In this document: positions 51,568 to 59,693 of the stretch, piece by piece
Layout of the letters: every line of letters begins with the position of its first letter
Position numbering within the stretch: position 1 is the stretch's first letter
Origin: a candidate division Hyd24-12 bacterium UBA6080
GTDB taxonomy: Bacteria > Fermentibacterota > Fermentibacteria > Fermentibacterales > JCC-6
Reading direction: 5' to 3'
DNA length: 64,000 nucleotides
Assembly: GCA_002436025.1 (NCBI GenBank)
Contig: DIXM01000012.1
Span: forward strand, 62,001 to 126,000
The notes under the pieces: model-generated
The model's database searches: none
Told to the model about the DNA's origin: nothing
The model's input: the letters and a program-made list of their open reading frames with translations, nothing else
Made by a program: the position numbers and the translations under genes

Positions 51568-52491
51568 ATGGAATACCACGGGAAATGGTTCATCATTGTG
51601 AATCCGGCTGCTTCAGCCGGCGGAGCAGGCTCGTCCTGGCCTGAAATACGGGCAATGCTTGAAGGAACGGGGCTCGCATTCTCTTTTGCCTTCACGAATG
51701 ACCCCTCCACCACATCATCCCTGGCTCTGCGGGCCGTATCCGAAGGTTTCGGCGGAGTGGCTGTTTTCGGGGGGGACGGAACACTCTCCACTGTGGGAGC
51801 GGTCCTTTCTGCCCTGGAGTCTCCCCCCGTCCTCGGGCACATCCCGGCGGGCAGCGGGAATGACTGGATCAGAAGCCTCGGTATCCCGCAGGACAGGGCT
51901 TCAGTCGTGCGGTTGCTTGCACAGGGTGCGACAAGGACCGTGGATACAGGTGTCTGTACCTGCAACGGCGTTCGAAGACCCTTCATCAACTCAGCAGGAC
52001 TCGGGTTCGACGCTTTCGTGCTGAAAAGGACCCTTGCCCTCAGAAAGCTTCTGCCACTGAAAAAAAGCGGCTACCTGGTTTCACTGTTCATCGCCGCTCT
52101 GTGGCCGCCCCGCTTTCGGGCAACTGTTCTGGCTGACGGAAGGGCTTTTCACTCGGGTCGTTACTTCTCACTCACAGTGGGCGTGGGAAGGTTCAGCGGG
52201 GGCGGGATGAGCCTATCCCCCACTGCAGTGATCGACGACGGACTGCTCGACGCGGTGCGGATAGGCCCCGTGGGTTTCTTCACAATTGCCGCGAACATAA
52301 AGAGGATCTACAGCGGAACCCTTATGGAGATGAAGCAGGCCCTTGGAGCCAGGGCGGCCTCCTTCTCGGTTATACCGCAGGGGGATGTGCTTCTGGAACT
52401 GGACGGCGAGTTCCAGAACTTTCAGGAGAAGCCCGCAGAACTTCTGTTCGAAACAGGACCGGTCCTGAGGGTCATCACTTCCCCGACCTGA
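51568..52491 (+). CDS. Diacylglycerol/lipid kinase family protein (YegS/BmrU type)
   Basis: 307 residues from the ATG at 51568. The catalytic domain has IIVNPAASAGGAGSSW at the N-terminus, the nucleotide-binding GGVAVFGGDGTLSTVGAVL near residue 68 and GHIPAGSGNDWIRSLG near residue 93. The C-terminal beta-sandwich has GVGRFSGGGMSLSPTAVIDDGLLDAV. Such enzymes phosphorylate diacylglycerol or other lipids with ATP. The frame is open to 51421, but that region overlaps the rex gene and matches nothing. It is convergent with and overlaps the HAD gene by 17 bases. Confidence 0.9.
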   Translation: MEYHGKWFIIVNPAASAGGAGSSWPEIRAMLEGTGLAFSFAFTNDPSTTSSLALRAVSEGFGGVAVFGGDGTLSTVGAVLSALESPPVLGHIPAGSGNDWIRSLGIPQDRASVVRLLAQGATRTVDTGVCTCNGVRRPFINSAGLGFDAFVLKRTLALRKLLPLKKSGYLVSLFIAALWPPRFRATVLADGRAFHSGRYFSLTVGVGRFSGGGMSLSPTAVIDDGLLDAVRIGPVGFFTIAANIKRIYSGTLMEMKQALGARAASFSVIPQGDVLLELDGEFQNFQEKPAELLFETGPVLRVITSPT

Positions 52492-53143
52492 TTATCCTCC
52501 CGAGTTCCCCGGGATCGTCCGCGAGATACACAGCGCCAAGCTCCCTCAGCCTCCGGGCCGACGTGAATCCCCATGTGCACCCGACCGGGATCATCCCGGC
52601 GGCCAGAGCGACCTGCATGTCAGGCTCGCCGTCACCCACCATGGCGGTCTCACCCGGTTTGGCGTGCATCTCCAAGAGCATTGCGATGGCAGTCTCCCCA
52701 CCCGGTTTCACCGGTTTGTCGGGAAGTGCACCCCGAACCGCCACGAACCGCGTTTCTGGAAAGAAGCGCTCGAGGCTTCCCGTGACTGCCCCGTGGGGCT
52801 TGTTGGAAAGAACGCCCATTCGGACCCCGAACCCGGAAAGCCCTTTGAGCATTTCCGGAATTCCCGCGTATGGCGCTGCGGTGCTCTCCTCCACACGCTC
52901 GTGGGCGTCCCGGGCATCGGACGCCATCTGCCCGACCAGTTTTGCCGGAGCGTCAGGGCCGAGTATCCTTCTGTAAAGTTCCTCAAGGCCCATTCCGACG
53001 GCGGCCCTGAATTCCTCCCGGGAGCGGCGGGCATAGCCGTTTTTCAGCAGCAGCCCGTTGCCCACCCGGATTATGTCGGGCAGGCTGTCGAGCAGGGTTC
53101 CGTCAAGATCGAAGATCACGGAGCCGAAACGGGTCACCGGCAA
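52475..53143 (-). CDS. HAD-family phosphatase, phosphoglycolate phosphatase-like
   Basis: 222 residues. Motif 1 is SVIFDLDGTLLDSLPDI with the nucleophile Asp near residue 11. A helical cap follows (residues 20-85), then motif 2 MGVLSNKPH (Ser), motif 3 Lys in VKPGGETAIAM and motif 4 MVGDGEPDMQVALAAGM. The match to Gph/PpaX-type phosphatases is good, but substrate range in this family is broad. It overlaps the peroxiredoxin gene by ten bases and ends the propeller-peroxiredoxin-HAD operon. Confidence 0.9.
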   Translation of the reverse strand: MPVTRFGSVIFDLDGTLLDSLPDIIRVGNGLLLKNGYARRSREEFRAAVGMGLEELYRRILGPDAPAKLVGQMASDARDAHERVEESTAAPYAGIPEMLKGLSGFGVRMGVLSNKPHGAVTGSLERFFPETRFVAVRGALPDKPVKPGGETAIAMLLEMHAKPGETAMVGDGEPDMQVALAAGMIPVGCTWGFTSARRLRELGAVYLADDPGELGRIIRSGK

Positions 53144-53619
53144 CAGCAGGACCCTCCGCAGAGCGAGTCAACCGCCGCCTTGACCTCTTCGATGTCTGGG
53201 AGCTGTGGAATGTCGTACTGCCGGGCCCACACCACCGTTGCCCCGGGGCCGCGCTTCACGAGCACGTTGGCCCTTCCGCTTATGCCCTTCTCCTCTATGA
53301 ACAGCCCGAGCCTCTGAGCGAGGGCGCCGTGGGGCCAGAAGTCCGAGAGCAGAATGAGCTTTTCAAGGCCAAGGTGCTCGGCCCAGGGCTTCTTGGCAGT
53401 GTGGGCATCCACGCTTATACCCACGGGAAGCACTCCCCTGGAGTCGAAGAACGACATGTTGTCGTCAAGGCCCTTCATCTGTGCCGCGCAAACCGATGTC
53501 CAGGCGAGGGGGTGAAACGACAGAAGCAAACATTTGTCGCCGTGCGACCCCGAATCGAAATCCTCGCCAAGATGGGTTTTAAGCACAAAACGCTCAACGT
53601 GTTCTCCGGGTCTGATCAT
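53134..53619 (-). CDS. Peroxiredoxin (AhpC/TSA family)
   Basis: 161 residues with the thioredoxin-like fold. The peroxidatic Cys lies in LLLSFHPLAWTSVCAAQM (P-x3-T-x2-C) near residue 44, and Arg in SGRANVLV near residue 116 completes the site. It reduces peroxides. There is no typical resolving Cys-Pro pair in the fold, but the C-terminus ends SLCGGSCCCR with four Cys in nine residues, which could resolve the sulfenate or bind metal. It overlaps the propeller lipoprotein gene by four bases. Confidence 0.9.
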   Translation of the reverse strand: MIRPGEHVERFVLKTHLGEDFDSGSHGDKCLLLSFHPLAWTSVCAAQMKGLDDNMSFFDSRGVLPVGISVDAHTAKKPWAEHLGLEKLILLSDFWPHGALAQRLGLFIEEKGISGRANVLVKRGPGATVVWARQYDIPQLPDIEEVKAAVDSLCGGSCCCR

Positions 53620-54737
53620 TGTACCGCCTCGTTTCCTGTTGGTAACTCAAGAAGATATACCTTGGGCCAGTCCAGCGGGTCGGGTTCACACGCTGCGGCA
53701 CCGTATGGGGTGATGCTGTAATCGGCCCTTGAAAGGCCTTCCGGGTTTTCGGGAACCACTGTGGTAAAGCTGCCGCCATCTGGCGCATAGACCCTGAAGA
53801 AAGGCTGGCCTGTGTTCCCCATCTCCAGCCAGACCCTCCCCTGGGAATCAACACCGATACCGTTTACGACGGTTCGGTAGGGATGCTCGTCCCTGACCCG
53901 CATTCGATCCAGGGTGGACTCTCCGTCCGTTATCCGCAGTGAGATGCTGAGGGACTCTTCCAGCAGCTCTTCCTCGGATTTTGGTGTTCTCTCGAAAGGT
54001 TCGGTTACGGAGAAGATGCTCTCCCCTTCCGGTGAAAAGCCGAGAACGAGAAGAAGCGAGTCGGACTCCTCGGCAAAATAGACCGAGCTGCCGGGCCCTG
54101 GTGCGATCACGAACTCGGGTCTGGACATAACCCTTCCGCCATCCATGGTCACCGGGATCGAATGGAAGACAATGGAGGGTTCAGACGAGTCATGCCACGA
54201 CGCAAGTATCATTGATGCACTGGGAAAGCCGTCATCTCCGGCCTCCACCCTCATGGAAACCCCGGCCACCGCTCCCGGAGTGGAGGCCACAATGCTGAGC
54301 GGAGGCGTTGGGAAGAAACCGGTCAGTTCCCTCTGGAAGCCGCCGTCCTCATCGAAGAACACGATCTTGCCCCCCATCAGGTCCGACACCGCGTACCCGT
54401 CGGAAAGCACGGCCATGGCCATCGGGAACTGGAACTCGCCCGGACCCGGACCGAAGCCGCCCATGGAAAGCAGCTCCTCACCTTCGGGAGAGAAGACCTG
54501 AAGGGTAGCCTTCTGGGCGTCGAGAACCGCCACATCACCCCCGGGGGTCATTCCAACCCCTGTGATGAAGCCGAAGGTCAGCCTCTCGTCTCCAGTCTCG
54601 ACGCCGATGGTGTCGGTTACAACGATCACGGGTTGCACCCCGTCCTCAAGTGACGCAGGGCCGCCGGCTTGCGGCTCCCCGCAGGAGGAAAGGGCGAGAA
54701 GCGCAGAAGAAAGGAGAAGAACCTGTCTCTTTTCCAT
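53616..54737 (-). CDS. Lipoprotein with six-bladed (NHL-like) beta-propeller
   Basis: 373 residues from an ATG with AAAGGA at five bases; an ATG six bases earlier is also possible. The open frame continues to 55493, but the extension runs antisense through two real plus-strand genes and is spurious. A lipoprotein signal (LLLSSALLALSSCGEP) is followed by propeller blades (ITGVGMTPGGDVAVLDAQKATLQVFSP, SMGGFGPGPGEFQFPMAMAVL, VVNGIGVDSQGRVWLEMGN). Such proteins are frequent in the FCB group and often bind ligands or other surface proteins; no enzyme motif is seen. It is the first gene of the operon with peroxiredoxin and HAD phosphatase. Confidence 0.83.
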   Translation of the reverse strand: MEKRQVLLLSSALLALSSCGEPQAGGPASLEDGVQPVIVVTDTIGVETGDERLTFGFITGVGMTPGGDVAVLDAQKATLQVFSPEGEELLSMGGFGPGPGEFQFPMAMAVLSDGYAVSDLMGGKIVFFDEDGGFQRELTGFFPTPPLSIVASTPGAVAGVSMRVEAGDDGFPSASMILASWHDSSEPSIVFHSIPVTMDGGRVMSRPEFVIAPGPGSSVYFAEESDSLLLVLGFSPEGESIFSVTEPFERTPKSEEELLEESLSISLRITDGESTLDRMRVRDEHPYRTVVNGIGVDSQGRVWLEMGNTGQPFFRVYAPDGGSFTTVVPENPEGLSRADYSITPYGAAACEPDPLDWPKVYLLELPTGNEAVQ

Positions 54738-54794
54738 GGTCATCCTTTCCATTACAATAGGCTCTCTGAAAACATACCGGAAAGGAAACGAAAA

Positions 54795-55289
54795 ATGCCA
54801 AATCTGTTCTTTGAACACCTTACGTCGGAAGAGAAGGACGAGTTCCTCGCATGCTGTGACAGCGAGCTTTACCGCAAGGACGCCCCGATCATCCTGAAGG
54901 ACGATACCAACCGTGACCTGTTCGTCATCAAGAGCGGTTCCGCCACCGCGGCCGACAGCTGGGACGAGGACGTCGTTCCCCTTGCCATTTTCGCCGAGGG
55001 CGACGTTTTCGGCGAGATGAGCTTCATCGACGGCTCCCCCCGTTCGGCGACAGTTATAGCCAACGAAGACTCCATACTTCATCGCATGAGCTTCGACCGT
55101 TTCCAGAAGCTCATGGACGAGAAGCCCAAACTGGCTGCCAGATTCCTCATGGGTTTCATGAGGGTTCTCGTTAAGAGGCTTCAGTTCACCGATCAGACCT
55201 TCACGACCCTTGCAGTGATGAACCGCGAGCTTAAGAAGAACACGGTGGAGTTCAGGAAGGCGATGCTGATCCACCCCGGAAACGAATAG
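54795..55289 (+). CDS. Cyclic nucleotide-binding domain protein without output domain
   Basis: 164 residues. The cNMP-binding jelly roll is clear: DLFVIKSGSATAADSW, then the phosphate-binding cassette FAEGDVFGEMSFIDGSPRSATVIANEDSILHRM, with Glu and Arg where CRP has them. The remaining 50 residues are helical, without a helix-turn-helix, so it cannot act as a standard CRP regulator and probably works by protein contact. It ends directly at the TTG start of the acetyltransferase gene. The cyclase at 33506-36625 could make its ligand (inference). The ATG has AAAGGAAA upstream. Confidence 0.9.
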   Translation: MPNLFFEHLTSEEKDEFLACCDSELYRKDAPIILKDDTNRDLFVIKSGSATAADSWDEDVVPLAIFAEGDVFGEMSFIDGSPRSATVIANEDSILHRMSFDRFQKLMDEKPKLAARFLMGFMRVLVKRLQFTDQTFTTLAVMNRELKKNTVEFRKAMLIHPGNE

Positions 55290-55856
55290 TTGAACCAGCC
55301 CCCCGAGGTTCAATGGCCCGAGCGTTTTCCCGTTCTGGAAACACCCAGGCTGGTGCTCGGTGCATTCAGGACCACCGATCTGGAAAGCCTTTTCCGTTGT
55401 CTCTCCGACCCCCTGACCGTCGAGTTCGTAACCGACCCAGCCGACGATCCCGAGGTTCTCGAGGGTGTGCTGGACGAGTACATGCACGGCCATGAACGCG
55501 GGATGTCGCTGAACTGGGCCATCCGGGAAAAGGCAACGGGGGACTATGCGGGAAGCGTGTCACTGCAGGAGTTCAGTTTTCACGACCTTCTGGCGGAAAC
55601 CGCGTTCGATCTGAATCGAAGCTTCGTTTCGAAGGGGTACATGTCCGAGGCCCTTGGTGCGGTTCTGACCTACGGCTTTTCCCGGATGAACCTTCACAGG
55701 ATCGAGGCCCGCGTGGTGGAAGGCAACAAAAGGTCGGAGAAACTTCTTGGAAGGATGGGTTTCACCCTCGAGGGCAACCTTCGCGAATCATTCATCCTTC
55801 ACGGTTCCCCGCGGAACGTTCTGGTCTACGGAAGGCTCAGTACCGACCCGGTCTGA
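55290..55856 (+). CDS. GNAT-family N-acetyltransferase (RimJ/RimL type)
   Basis: 188 residues. LETPRLVLGAFRTTDLESLFRCLSDP near the N-terminus, then WAIREKATGDYAGSVSLQ, the acetyl-CoA region AFDLNRSFVSKGYMSEALGAVL and NLHRIEARVVEGNKRSEKLLGRMGF are typical of the RimL/SpeG-like group that acetylates protein N-termini or small amines. The TTG start at 55290 abuts the previous stop and has GGAAACG upstream, so the two genes are cotranscribed. It is convergent with, and overlaps by 20 bases, the next minus-strand gene. Confidence 0.9.
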   Translation: MNQPPEVQWPERFPVLETPRLVLGAFRTTDLESLFRCLSDPLTVEFVTDPADDPEVLEGVLDEYMHGHERGMSLNWAIREKATGDYAGSVSLQEFSFHDLLAETAFDLNRSFVSKGYMSEALGAVLTYGFSRMNLHRIEARVVEGNKRSEKLLGRMGFTLEGNLRESFILHGSPRNVLVYGRLSTDPV

Positions 55857-56430
55857 AAGATTGCTCTCTGGAGGAGACGATGTCCGCCGCGCTCTCCATC
55901 TGGTCGGGGCTGAGCATGGCCCTTATCTCCCCCACCGCCCATGTGACAAGGTCCAGGGATTCGTAATCCGCGTCGGGCTCGTTGTTCAAGTAGAGCTGAC
56001 CGTTTCCGGCAAAGGTTTCGAAGAACCTCGTTCTGCGGTCTTCCAGCCCGTACGTGGACCTGATCTGAACCCTGTTGAAGTCGACAAAAGCAGTCAGGGC
56101 ATCGAGGTAGGCATGCTGCGACCACTCGAGGTCGAGCCTTCCCAGAAGGTCTGTAAGCCCCTGCATCTCGGGAACCATCCGTTCCCACTCCCTGATGCGG
56201 GGAACCCATCGCCAGGTGGAAGGCCGTCTGCCCCAACCCCTGCCGGTTTCGGTTTCAAACAGCTCCAGCTCGGAGAGAAACTCCGAGTACGAAACACCGC
56301 CCTCGGCCAGGAATCGGTCGAGCCAGACCGAACCCGCCGAGCCGTCGTAACCCGGTTCCGGAACCGAACCTCCCCTGAAGGCAAAAGCCATCGAAACAAC
56401 GATCAAAAGCGGAAGCACAACCGATTTCAT
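55837..56430 (-). CDS. Secreted protein of unknown function
   Basis: 197 residues from an ATG with GGGGAGG upstream. A signal peptide (VVLPLLIVVSMAFAF) is followed by a mostly helical, acidic and Trp-rich domain (WLDRFLAEGGVSYSEFLSEL, WGRRPSTWRWVPRIREWERM, LDALTAFVDFNR). No Cys, no repeats and no recognised motif. It is a single gene between convergent and divergent neighbours. Confidence 0.68.
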   Translation of the reverse strand: MKSVVLPLLIVVSMAFAFRGGSVPEPGYDGSAGSVWLDRFLAEGGVSYSEFLSELELFETETGRGWGRRPSTWRWVPRIREWERMVPEMQGLTDLLGRLDLEWSQHAYLDALTAFVDFNRVQIRSTYGLEDRRTRFFETFAGNGQLYLNNEPDADYESLDLVTWAVGEIRAMLSPDQMESAADIVSSREQSFRPGRY

Positions 56431-56496
56431 CAAAACACCTCCCCTGTCATGTTGAAGAATATATCCCCGGGAAGGGGGGATGTGATGGGCCGCTTA

Positions 56497-56525
56497 TTGA
56501 CAGAACGGCTCGAATGGGATATTAG
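56497..56525 (+). promoter_or_regulatory. Promoter of the second TW-motif protein
   Basis: TTGACA (56497-56502), exact 17-base spacer and TATTAG (56520-56525), about 36 bases before the start codon at 56562. Confidence 0.75.
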
Positions 56526-56561
56526 ATTGCAGCCTGCACTCTGAAAAGAACGGAGAGGATT

Positions 56562-57395
56562 ATGAGACTTCTTGCTGTGTTGCTTGTCTGCCTTACCGTC
56601 AGCGCGTTCGCGACCGTCAGAACGGGAGGCCCGAACCATTCACAGAATCCAACCTACAACCGGGGAAGCTACACCGTTGTGAGTACCATCGTCGGCGGAC
56701 TCGCAGCGTCATACGGCCTCGCCATCCAGGACAACGTTCCCAACAGCATCTGGATACTCAACTGGAGCGACCTGGTGAACTACGAGTTCGACATGACCAC
56801 CGGCGCCCCCGAAGGCTCATGGGAGATCACAGAAGGCGTCGACCCGGACGACCAGGCCTACGCCGAGTACGCAACCGGCAACCGCTGGTTCATGACCGAC
56901 TACGGCACCAGCATGTTTGCCGTCTTCGCCGAGAACGGATCGCACATTGCCAACATAGCCGGCCCCGCCGGCTACACCAACCTGTTCGGCATCGGCGCCG
57001 GCAAGGGTCAGGTCTACGTGGGCTCGCCCAACGAAGGCGTCCTCGCATGGGGCCCCTACACCGGAACCGAAACCAGCATCAGCGGCTGGACCGAGATCCC
57101 CTACACCTCCGTCTACGGCCTCGCTGTCTGGGGCGACTACCTCTTCGTGGCATGCGGCGTTGCCGACGAAGACAACATCTTCATCCACTACATCAACCCT
57201 GACGGCTCTCCCAACCCCACACCGGTGTGGTCCGCAACCTTCACCGAAGAGGCTGAAGTCAACGGCGGCATCGACTTCGACGGCGAATACCTCTACGTCT
57301 ACCCCCAGAATTCCTTCCTTTATGTGCTTGACATCGACTGGGACCCCCAGGCTCTCACCCCCTCCACCTGGGCAAGCATCAAGAACTCTTTCTAA
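56562..57395 (+). CDS. Secreted propeller-like protein with C-terminal T-W-x2-I-K-x-S-F motif
   Basis: 277 residues. A signal peptide (LLAVLLVCLTVSAFA) precedes a likely beta-propeller: YGLAIQDNVPNSIWILNWS, LFGIGAGKGQVYVGSPNEGVLAW, VYGLAVWGDYLFVACG, GGIDFDGEYLYVYPQNSFLYVLDI. The protein ends LTPSTWASIKNSF, the same pattern as the proteins ending at 37387 and 61713. It is a single gene with a good promoter and a strong terminator, and its codons favour C-ending forms, which suggests high expression. No enzymatic motif seen. Confidence 0.82.
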   Translation: MRLLAVLLVCLTVSAFATVRTGGPNHSQNPTYNRGSYTVVSTIVGGLAASYGLAIQDNVPNSIWILNWSDLVNYEFDMTTGAPEGSWEITEGVDPDDQAYAEYATGNRWFMTDYGTSMFAVFAENGSHIANIAGPAGYTNLFGIGAGKGQVYVGSPNEGVLAWGPYTGTETSISGWTEIPYTSVYGLAVWGDYLFVACGVADEDNIFIHYINPDGSPNPTPVWSATFTEEAEVNGGIDFDGEYLYVYPQNSFLYVLDIDWDPQALTPSTWASIKNSF

Positions 57396-57405
57396 TCGCA
57401 CTGCC

Positions 57406-57437
57406 GGGGGCGGAAATCCTTTCCGCCCCCGCCTTTT
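57406..57437 (+). terminator. Strong intrinsic terminator
   Basis: Perfect eleven-base-pair stem GGGGGCGGAAA/TTTCCGCCCCC (57406-57430) with loop TCC, followed by GCCTTTT. It ends 14 bases before the start of the ABC transporter gene. Confidence 0.9.
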
Positions 57438-57451
57438 CCAATGGACATCTC

Positions 57452-58399
57452 ATGAATGATCCCGGTGTTCTGATAAAGGTGGAGAACCTCAGGAAAACCT
57501 ACGGAAAGACCGTAGCGGTCGATGGTCTGTCTTTTCAGGCCCGTAAGGGCGAAATACTGGGAATCCTGGGTCCAAACGGATCAGGCAAGACTACCACATT
57601 AAAATCCATACTCGGCCTGGTGTACCACGACAGCGGCGAGATACTGGTGAACGGGCTTTCAGTCCCCAGGGACAGAAAGCGTGTTCTCGAAAGCGCCGGT
57701 GCCGTGCTCGAAGGCGCCAGGAACATCTACTGGTACCTTTCCCCCCGTGAGAACCTGCTCTACTTCGCCGGGATCCGGGGTGTTTCCGCACGGCGGGCAG
57801 CCCCAATGATCGAAAGCCTCCTCAGGCAGCTCGAGCTCTGGGATGTTCGCAACAAGGAGGTCAGGCAGTTCTCCAGCGGCATGAAACAGAAGGTCGCAAT
57901 GGCCTGCGCCTTCGTTCACGACCCGGAGATCCTCTTCCTTGACGAGCCCACGATGGGCCTCGACGTTGAGATAGCCCTTTCCATGCGCGGCTGGATAAGG
58001 ACCCTTGTCAGGGAACACGGTAAAACCATCCTTGTCACCTCCCACGACATGGACTTCATCGAATCACTCTGCGACAGGGTGCTGATCATCAGGGCGGGCC
58101 GGATCATATCGGACGAGACCCTTCAGAGCCTGAAGGCCAGATTCTCGCAAAAAACGGTCGAGATTGTCCTTGAAGCACCCCTCACAAAAGCCCAGTCCGA
58201 TGCTGCGGAAGCTCTGGGACCGTGTCAGACAGTTGGCGATGAGGGTGTGTTCAGGCTCAGGATAAGGCTGCACCAGCCCCGACGCATACTCGATCTCATG
58301 GACATCCTTCGTGACGGCGGATCGGTCGTGCGGGACTTCAGCACCAGCGAGAACGATCTTGAGGATATCTTCCTTCAAATGATCCGGAAGGAGCCCTGA
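57452..58399 (+). CDS. ABC transporter ATP-binding protein
   Basis: 315 residues. Walker A is LGILGPNGSGKTTTLKSILG near residue 38, the signature is VRQFSSGMKQKVAMACAF near residue 138, Walker B is PEILFLDEPTMGLDVE and the switch His is in ILVTSHDMDFIE. The C-terminal 90 residues are the extra domain common in ABC-2 ATPases. It pairs with the permease whose start overlaps its stop by one base, forming an exporter of unknown substrate. Confidence 0.94.
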   Translation: MNDPGVLIKVENLRKTYGKTVAVDGLSFQARKGEILGILGPNGSGKTTTLKSILGLVYHDSGEILVNGLSVPRDRKRVLESAGAVLEGARNIYWYLSPRENLLYFAGIRGVSARRAAPMIESLLRQLELWDVRNKEVRQFSSGMKQKVAMACAFVHDPEILFLDEPTMGLDVEIALSMRGWIRTLVREHGKTILVTSHDMDFIESLCDRVLIIRAGRIISDETLQSLKARFSQKTVEIVLEAPLTKAQSDAAEALGPCQTVGDEGVFRLRIRLHQPRRILDLMDILRDGGSVVRDFSTSENDLEDIFLQMIRKEP

Positions 58400-59163
58400 T
58401 GCGCATCCTGATCCTTGCCCTTACCGAGCTGAGACTGATGGGGTGGGGCATGAAAAGGTACTTCTTCAACACCGGCGCCCTGGTGCTTGTAATGTACCTT
58501 GTCTTCCTCGGAATGTTCTGGGGCGTCAGGGCCATCGCGGGCGGGGTCGTATCGGGAGACTCCCTCGATTCGATGGTGGTCGGGTATGTGCTGTGGCTCA
58601 TGGCCATGATGTCCATACAGGGCACCGGCGGGGAGGTCATGAACGAATCCCAGACCGGCACGCTCGAGCAGCTCTACCTGAGCCCCCTCGGAGCAGACAT
58701 GATCTTTCTCTTCCGGCTCATCAACGGCATTCTCTTCAACTACATTTTCGTGACGATAATGCTCTACCTTTCCATGCTCACCACTGGCAGGATGCTGACC
58801 GTGAACTTCCCGTACTTTTACGGTGTGCTCTTCCTCAGCATTCTCTCACTTGTGGGGATATCCTTCATGATGGGCGGCATCGGTCTCATCCACAAACGGA
58901 TAGGCTCCGTTTACGGAATACTCTCCTTCGCGCTCATAGGGATGATGCTGCTTCCGGTCTACCCGTTCACGCCCTGGGCACTGCTTCCGTTCGTGGCGGG
59001 CGCCCACACGGTGAACTCGTCCACGGTGCATGGAACCGTTTTCCCGGCATGGTGGTACATGTACGTAGCGGCAAACAGCCTGTTCTACCTTGTCGCGGGT
59101 CTGCTGATATTCAGGGTCTTCGAAAGGAAGGCCATGCGCCTGAACAAGATGGGACAGTACTGA
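58399..59163 (+). CDS. ABC-2 type transporter permease
   Basis: 254 residues with six predicted membrane helices. The motif NESQTGTLEQLYLSPLGADMIFLFRL near residue 80 is the usual coupling segment of ABC-2 permeases. Partner of the ATPase directly upstream; together they form an exporter whose substrate may be a drug, lipid or polysaccharide. The start overlaps the ATPase stop by one base, and the next gene begins one base after its stop. Confidence 0.9.
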   Translation: MRILILALTELRLMGWGMKRYFFNTGALVLVMYLVFLGMFWGVRAIAGGVVSGDSLDSMVVGYVLWLMAMMSIQGTGGEVMNESQTGTLEQLYLSPLGADMIFLFRLINGILFNYIFVTIMLYLSMLTTGRMLTVNFPYFYGVLFLSILSLVGISFMMGGIGLIHKRIGSVYGILSFALIGMMLLPVYPFTPWALLPFVAGAHTVNSSTVHGTVFPAWWYMYVAANSLFYLVAGLLIFRVFERKAMRLNKMGQY

Positions 59164-59164
59164 C

Positions 59165-59599
59165 ATGCAGTTCTGCACACTCGTCATAGCGTTTTTAACA
59201 GCGGTCATGACACCCGCCGATTCCATTCCACCCGTTGACCTTGCCGACGTAATCGTATCCGATGCCCTTTCCAACCTTGGCACACCCTACGTCTGGGGCG
59301 GAACCGACTCGGCAGGCTTCGACTGCAGCGGTCTGGTATACAGGGTTTTCTGCGACAATGGCGTTCCCCTCCCCCGAACCGCGGGCGCCATGGCATCCTC
59401 GGGTTCCGAGGTCTCCCGCGACAGCCTTCTTCCCGGCGACCTTCTCATATTCCAGAATCCGGGGCATGTGGGTATTTACATCGGCGACGGCAACTTCATC
59501 CACTCCTCTTCCTACCGGAACATCGGGGTCACCATTACCCCGATAGACCAGTCGAACTACGTGAGGCGCTTCGTCTCGGCAGTAAGGGTCATTCCATGA
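59165..59599 (+). CDS. NlpC/P60-family cell-wall hydrolase
   Basis: 144 residues. A hydrophobic N-terminus likely acts as a signal peptide. The catalytic Cys lies in TPYVWGGTDSAGFDCSGLVYRVF near residue 55, His in LLIFQNPGHVGIYIGDGNFIHSSS near residue 102, and the third residue is the following His. The family cuts peptidoglycan stem peptides. It lies one base after the ABC permease stop, so the export pair and this hydrolase are probably coexpressed; whether it is an exporter substrate is not known. Confidence 0.92.
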   Translation: MQFCTLVIAFLTAVMTPADSIPPVDLADVIVSDALSNLGTPYVWGGTDSAGFDCSGLVYRVFCDNGVPLPRTAGAMASSGSEVSRDSLLPGDLLIFQNPGHVGIYIGDGNFIHSSSYRNIGVTITPIDQSNYVRRFVSAVRVIP

Positions 59600-59693
59600 C
59601 ATGCCTGAGGCTTCGGGGACCGTTTTTTTTCACCGGAATTCATTATAGTTTTTGTATGTTGTTGATTCATTTTCACAGCCCGAAAGGATAGGT

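Noticed and set aside
54738..55493. Extension of the propeller lipoprotein frame upstream to 55493
   Set aside because: It runs antisense through the cyclic-nucleotide-binding and GNAT genes, matches nothing, and would bury a clear lipoprotein signal inside the protein.
59600..59640. Terminator after the NlpC/P60 gene based on its run of eight T
   Set aside because: I could not form a convincing stem before the T-run.
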